From positions 1 through 64,000 of the forward strand of contig NZ_NPBY01000029.1 in assembly GCF_002272015.1 (NCBI RefSeq): a stretch of 64,000 nt of DNA, read 5' to 3'. The DNA is from Paenibacillus campinasensis. GTDB taxonomy: Bacteria > Bacillota > Bacilli > Paenibacillales > Paenibacillaceae. How positions within the stretch are numbered: position 1 is the stretch's first letter; every line of letters begins with the position of its first letter. This document shows positions 35,063 to 45,238 of the stretch, piece after piece. A model generated the notes under the pieces. It saw only the letters and a list, made by a program, of their open reading frames with translations, was not told the origin of the DNA and did no database searches. Made by a program: the position numbers and the translations under genes.

Positions 35063-36052
35063 ATGTCGGATATCGCAGTGAAACCACAGGAATGGAAAGA
35101 GAGTATCGACAGTCTCAGGGAGCATATCGGAAAGGTCATCGTCGGTCAGCAGGAGGTTGTCGAGCAGATGCTCTGGTGCATATTCGCCGGAGGGCACGCA
35201 TTGCTGGAGGGCATTCCCGGCCTTGGGAAAACGATGCTGGTCCGCACGGTGTCGGAGGCGCTGGATCTGTCGTTCTCGCGCATCCAGTTCACCCCCGATT
35301 TGATGCCGAGCGATATTACAGGCACGAATATATTGTCGTTCGGGCAGCAGGGCAGCACCGGCATGACGTTTCAGAAAGGGCCGCTGTTCAGCAGCATCGT
35401 GCTGGCGGATGAAATCAACCGGGCGACCCCCAAAACGCAGAGCGCCTTGCTGGAAGCGATGCAGGAGAAGACCGTTACCGTAGGCGGAGAGACGCATCGG
35501 CTGCCAAGGCCGTTCTTCGTCCTGGCAACACAGAACCCGCTTGAGAATGAAGGAACCTATCCGCTTCCGGAAGCGCAGCTTGACCGGTTCCTGCTCAAGA
35601 TCGACGTTTCGTACCCTAGCGGTGACGAGCTGAAGGAGATTGTACGGCGCACGACGTCATCGCATGAATTCCAGGTGACGAGACAGATGACGGCAGACAC
35701 CCTTCTGGAAATTCAGCAAGGCGCGAAGGAAGTGCTGGTCGCTGAAGATATTTTGGACTATGCAGTGAGGCTGCTTATGTCCACGCATCCCGAAGAGGCT
35801 TCGGCTCCGGAGGCGGTTCGGAAGTACGTCCAGTTCGGCTCCGGGCCGCGCGGCGTGCAGTCCATCATCTCGGTCAGCAAGGTGCGGGCGCTGTGCAGCG
35901 GCCGGATGCATGTATCGACAGGTGATATCCGGGCCGTGGCGCTGCCTGCGCTGCGTCATCGTCTGTTCCTGAATTTTGAAGGACAGGCGCTTGGCATTAC
36001 GACAGACAGCATCATACAGGAGGTTCTGCAGGCGCTGGAGGGATCGGCGTGA
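35063..36052 (+). CDS. MoxR-family AAA+ ATPase
   Basis: 329 residues. Walker A is GIPGLGKT at about 50-57, Walker B is VLADEIN at about 113-119, followed by RATPKTQSALLEAMQEKTV and an ATQNPLENEGTYPLPEAQLD sensor region. MoxR ATPases work as chaperones for VWA-domain partners, which are encoded downstream. The gene overlaps the DUF58 gene by 4 bases. The start ATG follows ACGGAGGAC. Confidence 0.93.
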   Translation: MSDIAVKPQEWKESIDSLREHIGKVIVGQQEVVEQMLWCIFAGGHALLEGIPGLGKTMLVRTVSEALDLSFSRIQFTPDLMPSDITGTNILSFGQQGSTGMTFQKGPLFSSIVLADEINRATPKTQSALLEAMQEKTVTVGGETHRLPRPFFVLATQNPLENEGTYPLPEAQLDRFLLKIDVSYPSGDELKEIVRRTTSSHEFQVTRQMTADTLLEIQQGAKEVLVAEDILDYAVRLLMSTHPEEASAPEAVRKYVQFGSGPRGVQSIISVSKVRALCSGRMHVSTGDIRAVALPALRHRLFLNFEGQALGITTDSIIQEVLQALEGSA

Positions 36053-36999
36053 GCGGGGCCGGACATTTGCTTCCACCCGAGTGGCTGCCGCGGCTTGAAC
36101 GATTCAGCCTGAGTGCCAAAAGGCGGGTGGCAGGCACCCATCAAGGGAAGCGGCGCTCCAAGCGCCTCGGTTCCTCGCTGGAGTTTGCCGACTACCGGCT
36201 GTACACTCCCGGCGATGATGTCCGCAGGTTTGACTGGGGCATATATTCCCGTACAGGGAAAGGGTTCGTCCGTCAGTTCATGGATGAGCAGGAGCTGACG
36301 GTCAACATTTATGTGGACTGCTCGGCTTCCATGGGAACAGATATTGCAGCTTCTCCGGAGCTTGGGGGGACATCGGGCTCAGCCCTGCCGGAGGGAGGCG
36401 CCAAATGGATGCTCGCCCGGCAGCTTGCGGCCAGCATCGGCTATATGGCGCTATCCTCATATGACCGTCTGCAAATCGCCTGTTACAGCCGGACGCTCAA
36501 TGCCCGCTTGCCGGTTATGCGGGGGAAAGGATCGGCACATCGACTTTTCTCCTTTCTGCAATCGGCACAGACCGGGGGAGAAGGAAGCCTGGCGGCGGCG
36601 CTGGCAGTGCCGGGCTCGCTGCCAAGGCAGCCGGGTATGACCTGGATATTCTCGGACTTCTGGCTGGAAGGCGGGGAAGAGGAGCTGTACAAGGCGCTGT
36701 CCCTGCTGTCCGGAACGGGGCAGGAGGTGGTGCTCGTCCATATTTTGTCGCGGGCAGAGCTTGAGCCGAAGCTTTCGGGCGATCTGAGGCTGGTGGACAG
36801 CGAGACGCTGACCGGCAAGGAAGTGGCGCTGACGGGCAAGGTGCTGGAGGCGTACGAGAGGGAGCTGGAGCGTTACCGCCACATGCTCTCCGCCGTATGT
36901 GCCGAGCGGGGCATGTCCTATGTGCTCATTCCGGCAGACTTGCCGCTGTCCGACGCGATGTTTGGCGTACTGGCCGGATCGGGACTGGTGAGCGGATAA
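36049..36999 (+). CDS. DUF58 domain protein
   Basis: 316 residues. The DUF58 signature GSSLEFADYRLYTPGDDVRR then DWGIYSRTGKGFVRQF is at about 40-80, followed by a VWA-like strand VNIYVDCSASMG with a DxSxS metal site. DUF58 proteins are standard partners of MoxR ATPases. GTG 36049 overlaps the MoxR stop, showing coupled translation. Confidence 0.9.
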   Translation: MSGAGHLLPPEWLPRLERFSLSAKRRVAGTHQGKRRSKRLGSSLEFADYRLYTPGDDVRRFDWGIYSRTGKGFVRQFMDEQELTVNIYVDCSASMGTDIAASPELGGTSGSALPEGGAKWMLARQLAASIGYMALSSYDRLQIACYSRTLNARLPVMRGKGSAHRLFSFLQSAQTGGEGSLAAALAVPGSLPRQPGMTWIFSDFWLEGGEEELYKALSLLSGTGQEVVLVHILSRAELEPKLSGDLRLVDSETLTGKEVALTGKVLEAYERELERYRHMLSAVCAERGMSYVLIPADLPLSDAMFGVLAGSGLVSG

Positions 37000-37161
37000 G
37001 GTGGCAGGCACTGCGGGTCTGATTCAAGAAACGAGACAAATCTACAATAGGTAGAATCAGGGAGATATAGCAGAAAGCGCGGCGTCTGGATCTGCTAGGG
37101 CAATGACTTATAAGCCGAATAGCGACAAGCGCTGTGCCGGGTATGGAAGGAGGGGGCATGT

Positions 37162-39201
37162 TTGGGGATTCAGTCGTGGGTTAGTCTCTGGTTCGGTTTA
37201 ACGCTGCCGGCCATTGTGCTCATGTATATGTTTAAGCGAAAGTATGTCGACATGGCAGTCCCCAGCCACTTGTTATGGGATCGGGTTCTCCGAAATCTGG
37301 AGGCGAACCGGCCGTGGCAGAAGCTGCAGAACCGGCTTCTGCTGTGGTTGCAGCTGCTGGTCGCAGCGCTGCTCGTCTTCGCACTGATGCAGCCATTCTT
37401 GCAGGTGTCCGGGGGCGGAAGCGCACATATCGTGATCATTGCGGATACCTCGGGCAGCATGAGCGCGGAGGCCGGACCGACGGATAATTCGGAAGGCGGC
37501 GCGCAGGAGCGGACTTCCCGGCTTGATCTGATGAAGGAGCGAATCCGGGAATATGTCCGCGATCACGGGCAGGGCAGCGACATTACCCTGCTGGCTGCAG
37601 GGGCGAGCCCGATCACATTGCTGTCGCGGGAAGGTGACAGCGCTTCGCTGCAAAGCGCTTTGGAGCAGCTGCGTCCTTATTACGGGCCAGCCTCCTACAG
37701 AGAGACGCTGTCACTGGCTTCAGCGCTGACCCGGGAGGAGTCAGATGCCGAAGTAGTTATATTTACAGATGGTTACTGGAAACGTGACGAGGTTGAGGTC
37801 GCTTATCAGGTGCCGGTCTCGGTGGAGTCGATTGCAGGGGATATGCTGCTGAATGCATCGATTGATCAGTTTGGCGTATCGCCAAGGGATGAAGCGGGGC
37901 TTCGGCATGATGCCGTTGCGGTCATCAGCCTGACTGCGCAGGCGGCGACAGCCATGGAAGTCAGCCTGTATGGGGATGAGCAGCTCCTGGCGAGCAAGGT
38001 GGTGGAACTGACACCGGATGCGCGTGCGACGGTTTCCTTCCCGGATCTGCCGCTGGCGGAGATCTACCGGCTTGAGCTGGCAGGGGATGACGGCTATGCC
38101 GCTGACAATGAAGCGTATGCGTTCAGCAGCGGGCATGGAACTTCGCGCGTGCTGCTGCTGACATCCGGCAATCTGTTTCTGGAGAAGGCGCTGCAGCTCA
38201 GCGGTGCCGAGGTGACCCGGATTGCGACTGGCATCGCGGACGAAGCGGGCGGGGATTTGGAGAGCACAGAGGAAACGGGAACGGCTGATAACCGTCAGTC
38301 CAGCGAGGCAAGTCCGCCTCCGGTTCCGGATGGAGCCTTTGACGTCATCGTGATGGACGGCAGCGTGCCGGACAGCTTCAAGAAGGGCGAGTGGGCCAAG
38401 CTCACAGCCTCCGTCCCGCTGTGGACGATCGGCGGCGAAGGCACCCGCAGCGAGCAGCCTGGCGGCCGAGCGGCCATCGGCACGCATCCGGTCATGTCTT
38501 ACATTACGCTGAACGATGTGTACTTCGGCGCGGTGACAGATGAGGGGCAGGCGCCGATCTGGGGAGAAGCGATTGCGAGGATCGGAGATACTCCGCTGAT
38601 CCATGCCGGGAAGGAAGGCGGCCGTCCGCGTCTGGCTTTTCATTTTCTGCTCCAGGACAGCGATCTGCCATTGTCGCCGGAATTTCCGGTGCTGGTCAGC
38701 AATGCGCTTGAATGGATGACAGCAGGCAAAGGCACCGGGCTTGGACGTTACATCGCAGGTGCCCAGGCAGATATTCCGATTGCGGCGGACACGGTGAAGG
38801 CCGGATGGGCTGCCAAGGGCGGGCTCGCGCTTGCCGAAGCTCCTGCCTATACGGAAGCGGCCGAGACAGCGCAGGGAGTTTCACCGGTGCAGACGGTACC
38901 GGACATACCGGGACTGTACGCTTTTGAACAGGAGAATCGGGACGGGGAGAAGATCAGCTATTGGCTGTCGGTTGCGCCGGACCCGTTCGAAGGGGATTGG
39001 AGCGAGCGCCGGGAACCGAATATTGTTCAGACCACGGCAGGCAGCGGTCCAGAGCAATCCGGAGAAGGGTCAGATCAGTCAGAACAGAACGCGTCATCGG
39101 CGGCTGCGAGGGCAGCTTCGTTAATGCCTTGGCTTGCGGCACTTGCGCTGGCCGTTATCGCTGCAGAATGGGGGGTGTACCAGCGTGGGCGTTCAGTTTA
39201 G
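37162..39201 (+). CDS. BatA-like VWA-domain membrane protein
   Basis: 679 residues. An N-terminal BatA-type membrane domain (LWFGLTLPAIVLMYMFKRKY, then VPSHLLWDRVLRNLEANRPW) contains two helices. A VWA domain begins with IIADTSGSMS at about 93 with an intact MIDAS DxSxS. A large middle region ends in a single C-terminal helix (LMPWLAALALAVIAAEWGVY). TTG 37162 follows AAGGAGGGGG; the ATG at 37158 is out of frame and stops quickly. A 162-bp gap with a weak hairpin separates it from the DUF58 gene. Confidence 0.83.
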   Translation: MGIQSWVSLWFGLTLPAIVLMYMFKRKYVDMAVPSHLLWDRVLRNLEANRPWQKLQNRLLLWLQLLVAALLVFALMQPFLQVSGGGSAHIVIIADTSGSMSAEAGPTDNSEGGAQERTSRLDLMKERIREYVRDHGQGSDITLLAAGASPITLLSREGDSASLQSALEQLRPYYGPASYRETLSLASALTREESDAEVVIFTDGYWKRDEVEVAYQVPVSVESIAGDMLLNASIDQFGVSPRDEAGLRHDAVAVISLTAQAATAMEVSLYGDEQLLASKVVELTPDARATVSFPDLPLAEIYRLELAGDDGYAADNEAYAFSSGHGTSRVLLLTSGNLFLEKALQLSGAEVTRIATGIADEAGGDLESTEETGTADNRQSSEASPPPVPDGAFDVIVMDGSVPDSFKKGEWAKLTASVPLWTIGGEGTRSEQPGGRAAIGTHPVMSYITLNDVYFGAVTDEGQAPIWGEAIARIGDTPLIHAGKEGGRPRLAFHFLLQDSDLPLSPEFPVLVSNALEWMTAGKGTGLGRYIAGAQADIPIAADTVKAGWAAKGGLALAEAPAYTEAAETAQGVSPVQTVPDIPGLYAFEQENRDGEKISYWLSVAPDPFEGDWSERREPNIVQTTAGSGPEQSGEGSDQSEQNASSAAARAASLMPWLAALALAVIAAEWGVYQRGRSV

Positions 39202-42200
39202 TCAGCCGTGGTTCCTGCTGCTGCTGATTCCGGCAGCACTGTTTCTGTATTATGCATTCCGGTCTGATTTCAGGCTAAGCGGCTTTCGCAAAAAGCTGGC
39301 CTTGACGCTGCGCGCCCTGGTCACTCTGCTGCTGATTCTGATGTTATCCGGTCTGCACGGTTACACCGTGCTCCGTGACAAGCAGGTCGTGTTTCTGGCG
39401 GACCGCTCGGATAGCATGGGCGATGCCGATCGGATCAGCACCTGGATCAGCGAGGCGGTACAGACCAAGGGAGAGCGGGATCAGACGGCGATTGTATCGG
39501 TTGGTCTTGAAGGCGCTGTGGAGCGTCTTCTGACTGACCATGAGCGTCCGGGAGCCGGGATGAACGCCCGGCTGGAATCAAGGTTCACCGGGCTCGAATC
39601 CGGGCTTCAACTGGCAGGCAGCCTGTTCGAAGGCAGCTCGGATTCACGGATCGTGCTGATCTCCGACGGGGAGGAGAATGTCGGCAGCATGGCTGCTGCG
39701 GGCAGGCTGCTGAAGGATCGCGGCATCGCCGTCGATGTACTTCCGGCTCCCGGGCAGCAAATCCGCGATGTTGCGGTGGAGGAGCTGCGCGTGCCGGACC
39801 GGCTGTATCAGGCGGAAGCTTTTTACGCTGAAGTGCTGGTGCAAAGCACCTTCAAAACCTCAGGCGAGCTGCGAATTTATGAGGACAACCGGGAGATTGC
39901 CCGTCAGACGGTAGAGGTGTCGCCGGGCGAGAACCGCTTTGCGGTCCAGGGCCTGGCGAAAACGCCGGGGCTGCATCGCTATCGCGCAGAGGTGTTCATG
40001 AGCGGCGATGAATCGTCGGCGAATAATGCGGCGTATGATTTTACCCGTGTCGAGGGTTCGCCGAAGGTGCTGATCGTCGAAGGCAAGCCGGACACCTCCT
40101 CCAACATTACAGCAGCGCTTGAGTCGGCGCTGATCGGTACGGAAGTGATTCCACCGGAGATGCTGCCGCTCGAGGCGGCGAAGTATGCAGCGTATGACAG
40201 CATTATTTTTAACAATGTGTCTGCCACGAAGGTAAGCGGTCCTGCGATGGATATGATTGAGCAGGCGGTGCGCAGCTTCGGTGTCGGCTTTATGATGGTC
40301 GGCGGAGAGAACAGCTACGGGATGGGGGGTTATTTCAAAACCCCGATCGAAAAAGCGCTGCCGGTCTCGATGGAGCTTGAAGGGAAGCGTGAAGTGCCAT
40401 CTTTGGGACTTATACTCGTCATCGACCGCTCCGGCAGCATGGACGGCAACAAGATCGAGCTGGCCAAGGAATCGGCCATGCGGACGGTGGAGTTGCTAAG
40501 ATCCAAGGATACGGTCGGCGTGGTGGCGTTTGACGATCAGCCCTGGTGGGTTGTGATGCCGCAAACGCTGGAAAACAAGGAAGAGGTCATCAGCAGCATC
40601 CAGTCGATCCCGAGCGGCGGGGGAACGGATATATACCCGGCAGTAGAGTCGGCGCTGGATGAAATGCTCAAGCTGAATACGCAGCGTAAGCATATTATTC
40701 TGATGACGGATGGCCAGTCTGCCTTCAACTCCAATTATCAGGGGCTGGCGGACACGATGGTCGAGGAGAATATTACGATGTCTACCGTCGCGGTCGGAAT
40801 GGATGCCGATTTGAATCTGCTGCAGTTTTTGGCGGAAGCGGCGAACGGACGTTATTACTTCGTGGAAGATGAGACGACGCTGCCGGCGGTATTCAGCCAA
40901 GAGACAGTGATGATGGCGCAGTCCTACATTGTAGACCGGCCGTTCGTGCCTGCTGTGCAGCAGGCCGGAGACTGGATGGGCTTGTTCGAGCGCGGCGTTC
41001 CGGGACTGCTTGGTTATGTGGCAACGACGCCGAAGTCGTCGGCGCAAAATGTGCTGGTTAGTCCCGAGCCGGATCCCGTGCTGGCAAGATGGCAGTACGG
41101 TTCCGGCCGGACGGTAGCCTGGACGAGTGACTTGAGCGGGAAATGGTCGAGCGAGTGGGTGAACTGGTCCGGCTTTGCGGATACGCTGACGGAGATCGTG
41201 AAATGGACGTTCCCGCAGTTCGTATCATCGCCTTATGAGATCACGACGGCTGTAGCGGGCAATGAGGTAACATTGCAGGTGAACACGACAGGCGATCAGC
41301 CGCCCGAGAAGCTGAGTGCGATTATCGGCGACGACGAGGCGGGCGAGCAGGTCGTGGAGCTGATTCAGGAAGCACCGGGGCGGTATACCGGACAGGTTCG
41401 CGTCTCCAAGCCGGGCGCGTTTCTGATGTCGCTCCAGGATCACAGCGACGATGAAGCCGTTCAGGCTGCGCCGGGGACAGGGTTTGTCGTTCCATATTCG
41501 CCGGAGTACAAAATTTCCTCCGGCGGTGGCGAAGAGGCGCTGACCCGGCTGGCTGAATTGACGGGGGGACGCGTCCTGTCCTGGGATGAACCGGCAGCGG
41601 TGTTCGACCGGGAGGCGTCCACGCGGACGCAGCTCCATGACTGGAGCTACGCGCTGCTGGCGGCGGCCCTGCTGCTGTGGGTCGCCGACATCGCGGTGCG
41701 GCGCCTGGCCCTGCCATGGGGGGCCATCGCCGCCGGTGCGGCCGCCCTGCTGCGCAGGCGACCGGCCCAGGCCGCGGAGGCCGGGCAGCGCCCCGGCCTC
41801 GAGCGGCTCGCGGCGCGCAAAGCCCGTGCCGCGAGCTTCTACGGCGGCGGCGCAGGCAGGGGCTCCGCCCAGCCGCCGCCGTCGTCCCCGCCCGCGGGGC
41901 CGCGTGAACGCGGCGCGGGCGCCGGGAATGCCGGGGGCGCGGTGCGCTCCCCGGCACCCGGGGCTGCACCGGCGGGGGGCCGCAAGGCCCCGCCGGAGGC
42001 AGCGCCGCAGCGGCGGGCGGATGCCCCGCTGCGGGAGCCGGCCCGGGCGAAGCCGGCCGGCCGGGATGGCGCGCGCGATGCGAGCGCGCCGCCACCACCG
42101 CCCCCTCCCGCCTCCGGCGGCGGGGGCGAAGAGCGCCGGCCCGGTGCCCCAGGGCCGGCGACAGAGGAGCGCGCGTCCTCAATGGACCGCCTCCTCAAGG

Positions 42201-42223
42201 CGAAGAAGCGCGGCTCTCGGTAA
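39185..42223 (+). CDS. Large membrane protein with two VWA domains and amidotransferase-like domain
   Basis: 1012 residues. An N-terminal pair of helices (QFSQPWFLLLLIPAALFLYY) is followed by a first VWA (VFLADRSDSMGDADR), a beta-rich linker, an amidotransferase-like segment (KVLIVEGKPDTSSNI to FMMVGGENSYGMGG), a second VWA (LVIDRSGSMDGNKI with MIDAS intact), and a third helix near 825-845. The last 165 residues are Ala/Pro/Gly/Arg-rich and probably disordered. GTG 39185 follows GGGGGGTG and overlaps the BatA-like gene by 17 bases. Likely partner of the MoxR ATPase at the membrane. Confidence 0.83.
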   Translation: MGVQFSQPWFLLLLIPAALFLYYAFRSDFRLSGFRKKLALTLRALVTLLLILMLSGLHGYTVLRDKQVVFLADRSDSMGDADRISTWISEAVQTKGERDQTAIVSVGLEGAVERLLTDHERPGAGMNARLESRFTGLESGLQLAGSLFEGSSDSRIVLISDGEENVGSMAAAGRLLKDRGIAVDVLPAPGQQIRDVAVEELRVPDRLYQAEAFYAEVLVQSTFKTSGELRIYEDNREIARQTVEVSPGENRFAVQGLAKTPGLHRYRAEVFMSGDESSANNAAYDFTRVEGSPKVLIVEGKPDTSSNITAALESALIGTEVIPPEMLPLEAAKYAAYDSIIFNNVSATKVSGPAMDMIEQAVRSFGVGFMMVGGENSYGMGGYFKTPIEKALPVSMELEGKREVPSLGLILVIDRSGSMDGNKIELAKESAMRTVELLRSKDTVGVVAFDDQPWWVVMPQTLENKEEVISSIQSIPSGGGTDIYPAVESALDEMLKLNTQRKHIILMTDGQSAFNSNYQGLADTMVEENITMSTVAVGMDADLNLLQFLAEAANGRYYFVEDETTLPAVFSQETVMMAQSYIVDRPFVPAVQQAGDWMGLFERGVPGLLGYVATTPKSSAQNVLVSPEPDPVLARWQYGSGRTVAWTSDLSGKWSSEWVNWSGFADTLTEIVKWTFPQFVSSPYEITTAVAGNEVTLQVNTTGDQPPEKLSAIIGDDEAGEQVVELIQEAPGRYTGQVRVSKPGAFLMSLQDHSDDEAVQAAPGTGFVVPYSPEYKISSGGGEEALTRLAELTGGRVLSWDEPAAVFDREASTRTQLHDWSYALLAAALLLWVADIAVRRLALPWGAIAAGAAALLRRRPAQAAEAGQRPGLERLAARKARAASFYGGGAGRGSAQPPPSSPPAGPRERGAGAGNAGGAVRSPAPGAAPAGGRKAPPEAAPQRRADAPLREPARAKPAGRDGARDASAPPPPPPPASGGGGEERRPGAPGPATEERASSMDRLLKAKKRGSR

Positions 42224-42457
42224 GATGCCGCCGCGCCTGAGGCACCACATCCCGCCGCTAAGTGCAGGGCGGGACGGGTTCGGCCCCCGGCTGCGCCCCT
42301 GATGATGTCCGGCTCGCCATGGCCTGGCGGCTATGGCAGCCAAGATACATCCGCGTTCCGGGGGCGTTAGCTCCAGCGCGGCTTCGCAAGCGGGAAGGAT
42401 GCAGGCGACGCGCCTTATTCCATCCGCCGGAAGCAGCCGCTTGAATCTAAATCATGC
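42224..42457. other. Non-coding GC-rich gap after the VWA operon
   Basis: No gene is supported here. The very high GC content of the preceding coding tail continues for about 200 bp. A 60-codon open frame exists at 42262-42444 but has no ribosome binding site and no recognisable product. Confidence 0.5.
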
Positions 42458-42499
42458 AACGGTCGCTCAGGAATGACCTCCTGAACGGCCGTTTTTTTG
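42458..42499 (+). terminator. Terminator of the MoxR-VWA operon
   Basis: AACGGTCG pairs with CGGCCGTT and the inner TCAGGA with TCCTGA, followed by TTTTTTT. Confidence 0.88.
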
Positions 42500-42665
42500 T
42501 TATCAGACCGCCGCCTGGCGGTTGCCGGGAGAGGCATCTGCCCATCGCTGCGGCTGAACTCCGGTTCAGCCGGTTATAACCCGTTTAATAAGGGAAATAA
42601 TGCATGGAAGGGCCTGCCCTTGCGAAACAATTCATAATTCGGATGTGGAAATGAACCGGCACAGA

Positions 42666-42695
42666 TGTTACAATAAGAATATCAAAATGATATTT
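42666..42695. promoter_or_regulatory. Extended -10 promoter and palindrome upstream of transketolase
   Basis: TGTTACAAT at 42666-42674 gives an extended -10. Immediately downstream, AATATCA and TGATATT at 42678-42694 form a perfect 7-bp dyad with an AAA centre, overlapping the expected transcription start. A repressor site is likely. No regulator is identified, and 230 bp of leader separate it from tkt. Confidence 0.45.
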
Positions 42696-42924
42696 TCAAC
42701 ATTCCCATTTCCTAAGTTGTGATGAACAGCCGGCGATGGGGAGGAGAAGTCTTCATTTTTCGCAGCTTTTATTCAAGGCAGGATTTTGCAAGGATCGGAT
42801 GAGTGGCTTACCATGAGCAATCTATGGATAGAATCGGTTATGTTCGTCTGTAATTGTGTCCCGGAAGCGGCTCGGATCGAGGTTTGCAATGTCCGAAAAG
42901 CAAAAGATTTGAGGAGGACGAATC

Positions 42925-44946
42925 ATGACAACCGAAAACAACCAAACCATCGACAACCTGTCCATTGCGACGGTTCGGACGCTGGCGATCGACGCAATCG
43001 AGAAGGCAAAATCCGGTCATCCGGGCATGCCGATGGGTTCCGCACCAATGGGCTATCAATTGTTTGCCAAAACGATGGTCCACAACCCCGACGAGCCAGC
43101 ATGGATTAACCGCGACCGCTTTGTGCTGTCTGCAGGTCACGGCTCCATGCTGCTGTACAGCCTGCTTCACCTGAGCGGATACGATCTGTCGCTGGAGGAT
43201 CTGAAGCAGTTCCGTCAATGGGGCAGCAAGACGCCGGGCCACCCGGAGTTCGGGCACACAGCTGGCGTTGACGCTACCACCGGCCCGCTTGGACAAGGGG
43301 TTGCGATGGCGGTTGGTATGGCTATGGCCGAAGCGCATCTGGCAGCAACATATAATAAAGATGATTTCAAAGTCATCGACCACTACACGTATGCGATCTG
43401 CGGCGACGGCGACCTGATGGAGGGCGTATCCGCCGAGGCAGCTTCCCTGGCTGGACATCTGAAGCTTGGCAAACTGATCATGCTGTACGATTCCAACGAT
43501 ATTTCCCTGGACGGCGAGCTTAATCTGGCGTTCTCGGAGAATGTCGCGAAGCGCTTTGAAGCTTACGGCTGGCAAGTTCTGCGCGTTGAGGACGGCAATG
43601 ACCTTCCGGCTATCGAGAAGGCCATCCAGGAAGCGCAAGCTGACGCGTCCCGTCCGACATTGATCGAAGTGAAGACGGTCATCGGATACGGCAGCCCGAA
43701 CAAGCAGGGTAAGGGCGGTCACGGCGGTACTCACGGTTCCCCGCTGGGAGCAGAGGAAGCGAAGCTGACCAAGGAATTCTACAAATGGGTATACGAAGAG
43801 GATTTCTATGTGCCTGAGGAAGTGCGCGAGCATTTCGGCAAAGTGAAGGATCGCGGTATCGCTGCTTACCAGGCATGGGTAGATCAATTCAAGAAATATA
43901 AAGAAGCGTATCCGGAGCTGGCAGCGCAATTCGAGCGCGGCGAATCCGGTGACCTGGCTGAGGGCTGGGACAAGGATCTTCCGAAATACAGCCCGGAGGA
44001 CAGTGCAATGTCCACACGTGTTGCTTCCGGTAAGGCGCTGAATGGGCTGACGGCAGGAGTGCCTCAATTGCTGGGCGGCTCCGCAGACCTGGAAAGCTCC
44101 ACCATGACCCATCTGAACGGTCTTGCGAACTTTACGGCGGATAGCTATGAAGGGCGCAACATTTACTACGGTGTGCGCGAATTCGCGATGGCTGGCGCAA
44201 TGAACGGGATTGCCCTCCATGGCGGCCTGAAAATTTTCGGAGGTACATTCTTCGTCTTTACGGATTATCTGCGTCCGGCGATCCGTCTGGCTGCACTGAT
44301 GAAGCTTCCGGTTACGTATGTGCTCACGCATGACAGCATCGCTGTTGGTGAAGACGGCCCTACCCATGAGCCGATCGAGCAGCTTGCTTCACTGCGCATC
44401 ATCCCGCAGCTGACGGTCATTCGTCCTGCCGATGCCAATGAGACTTCCGCAGCTTGGGCGTATGCGATGGAGAACAAGGATCGTCCGGTGGCGCTTGTTC
44501 TGACTCGTCAGAACCTGCCAATTCTCGCCGGAACGGCCGAGAACGCACGCGAAGGCATCAAACGCGGTGCCTACGTTGTATCTGATGCAGCATCCGGCAA
44601 AGCCCAGGCGCAAATTATTGCGACAGGCTCCGAGGTTCAGCTTGCGGTTAAAGCGCAGGCGAAGCTTGCCGAAGAAGGCATCCAGGTTCGCGTCATCAGC
44701 ATGCCAAGCTGGGATCTGTTCGATCAACAGGATCAAGCATACAAGGATTCCGTCTTGCTGCCTGATGTAAAAGCACGTCTTGCGGTTGAAATGGCACATC
44801 CATTCGGCTGGGAGCGTTACGTTGGCGAGAAGGGCGATATTCTTGGCATCAGCACCTTCGGTGCTTCCGCACCTGGCGATCGTGTCATCGCCGAGTACGG
44901 ATTTACGGTTGAGAATGTGGTCAGCCGTGTAAAAGCGCTGCTGTAA
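42925..44946 (+). CDS. tkt: Transketolase
   Basis: A 673-residue thiamine-diphosphate enzyme of the pentose phosphate pathway, cytoplasmic. [17 protein letters not shown] is the substrate-side signature near residue 31. The ThDP motif runs from [18 protein letters not shown] to SNDISLDG (about 155-195). The transketolase signature with the catalytic Glu appears as [20 protein letters not shown]. Length and domain order are normal. A binding site, GAGGAGG, precedes ATG 42925. It is the only gene of its transcription unit. Confidence 0.96.
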   Translation: MTTENNQTIDNLSIATVRTLAIDAIEKAKSGHPGMPMGSAPMGYQLFAKTMVHNPDEPAWINRDRFVLSAGHGSMLLYSLLHLSGYDLSLEDLKQFRQWGSKTPGHPEFGHTAGVDATTGPLGQGVAMAVGMAMAEAHLAATYNKDDFKVIDHYTYAICGDGDLMEGVSAEAASLAGHLKLGKLIMLYDSNDISLDGELNLAFSENVAKRFEAYGWQVLRVEDGNDLPAIEKAIQEAQADASRPTLIEVKTVIGYGSPNKQGKGGHGGTHGSPLGAEEAKLTKEFYKWVYEEDFYVPEEVREHFGKVKDRGIAAYQAWVDQFKKYKEAYPELAAQFERGESGDLAEGWDKDLPKYSPEDSAMSTRVASGKALNGLTAGVPQLLGGSADLESSTMTHLNGLANFTADSYEGRNIYYGVREFAMAGAMNGIALHGGLKIFGGTFFVFTDYLRPAIRLAALMKLPVTYVLTHDSIAVGEDGPTHEPIEQLASLRIIPQLTVIRPADANETSAAWAYAMENKDRPVALVLTRQNLPILAGTAENAREGIKRGAYVVSDAASGKAQAQIIATGSEVQLAVKAQAKLAEEGIQVRVISMPSWDLFDQQDQAYKDSVLLPDVKARLAVEMAHPFGWERYVGEKGDILGISTFGASAPGDRVIAEYGFTVENVVSRVKALL

Positions 44947-44987
44947 TGCTGTAAATTGTAGATGGCGCTATAGCCATCACAGCTTCA

Positions 44988-45058
44988 TATGGAATGCTTC
45001 GGCACCCGCCTTAAGCGGGTGCCGTCCATATATTCGGAAGGGGTTTCGCCCCGATGTC
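44988..45058 (+). other. Stem-loop leader upstream of ppnP
   Basis: ATATGGA and TCCATAT enclose a perfect GGCACCCGC/GCGGGTGCC hairpin at 45001-45022. A second hairpin, GGGGTTTCGCCCC, follows at about 45040. No T-tract follows, so it is not a clear terminator. It matches no riboswitch class I know; it may be an mRNA leader or the 3' end of the tkt transcript. Confidence 0.4.
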
Positions 45059-45238
45059 AGGCCCCTGTTCGAACGAACAGCCGCTTAGGAGCCGCATCAG
45101 CGCAACAGGCGGAAGATAAACTGCCGTTCGCAGATGGCCCATGTGGCTGCTTATCTCAGCTAACAGACCGGTGGGGCGAAGGCTTTGCCATGCCATTGTT
45201 CATGTATACAACAACTTGAATAAGGAGAGGGTTTGTTC

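Noticed and set aside
41322-42302. Long frames on both strands in the GC-rich tail (286 and 238 codons)
   Set aside because: High GC removes stop codons in all frames. None has a start signal or recognisable product; the VWA frame is the continuous one.
42838-44367. 509-codon minus-strand frame opposite transketolase
   Set aside because: Antisense shadow of a highly expressed, codon-biased gene.
44988-45238. Purine or thiamine riboswitch upstream of ppnP
   Set aside because: The conserved core sequences of those riboswitches are not visible; only simple hairpins are.
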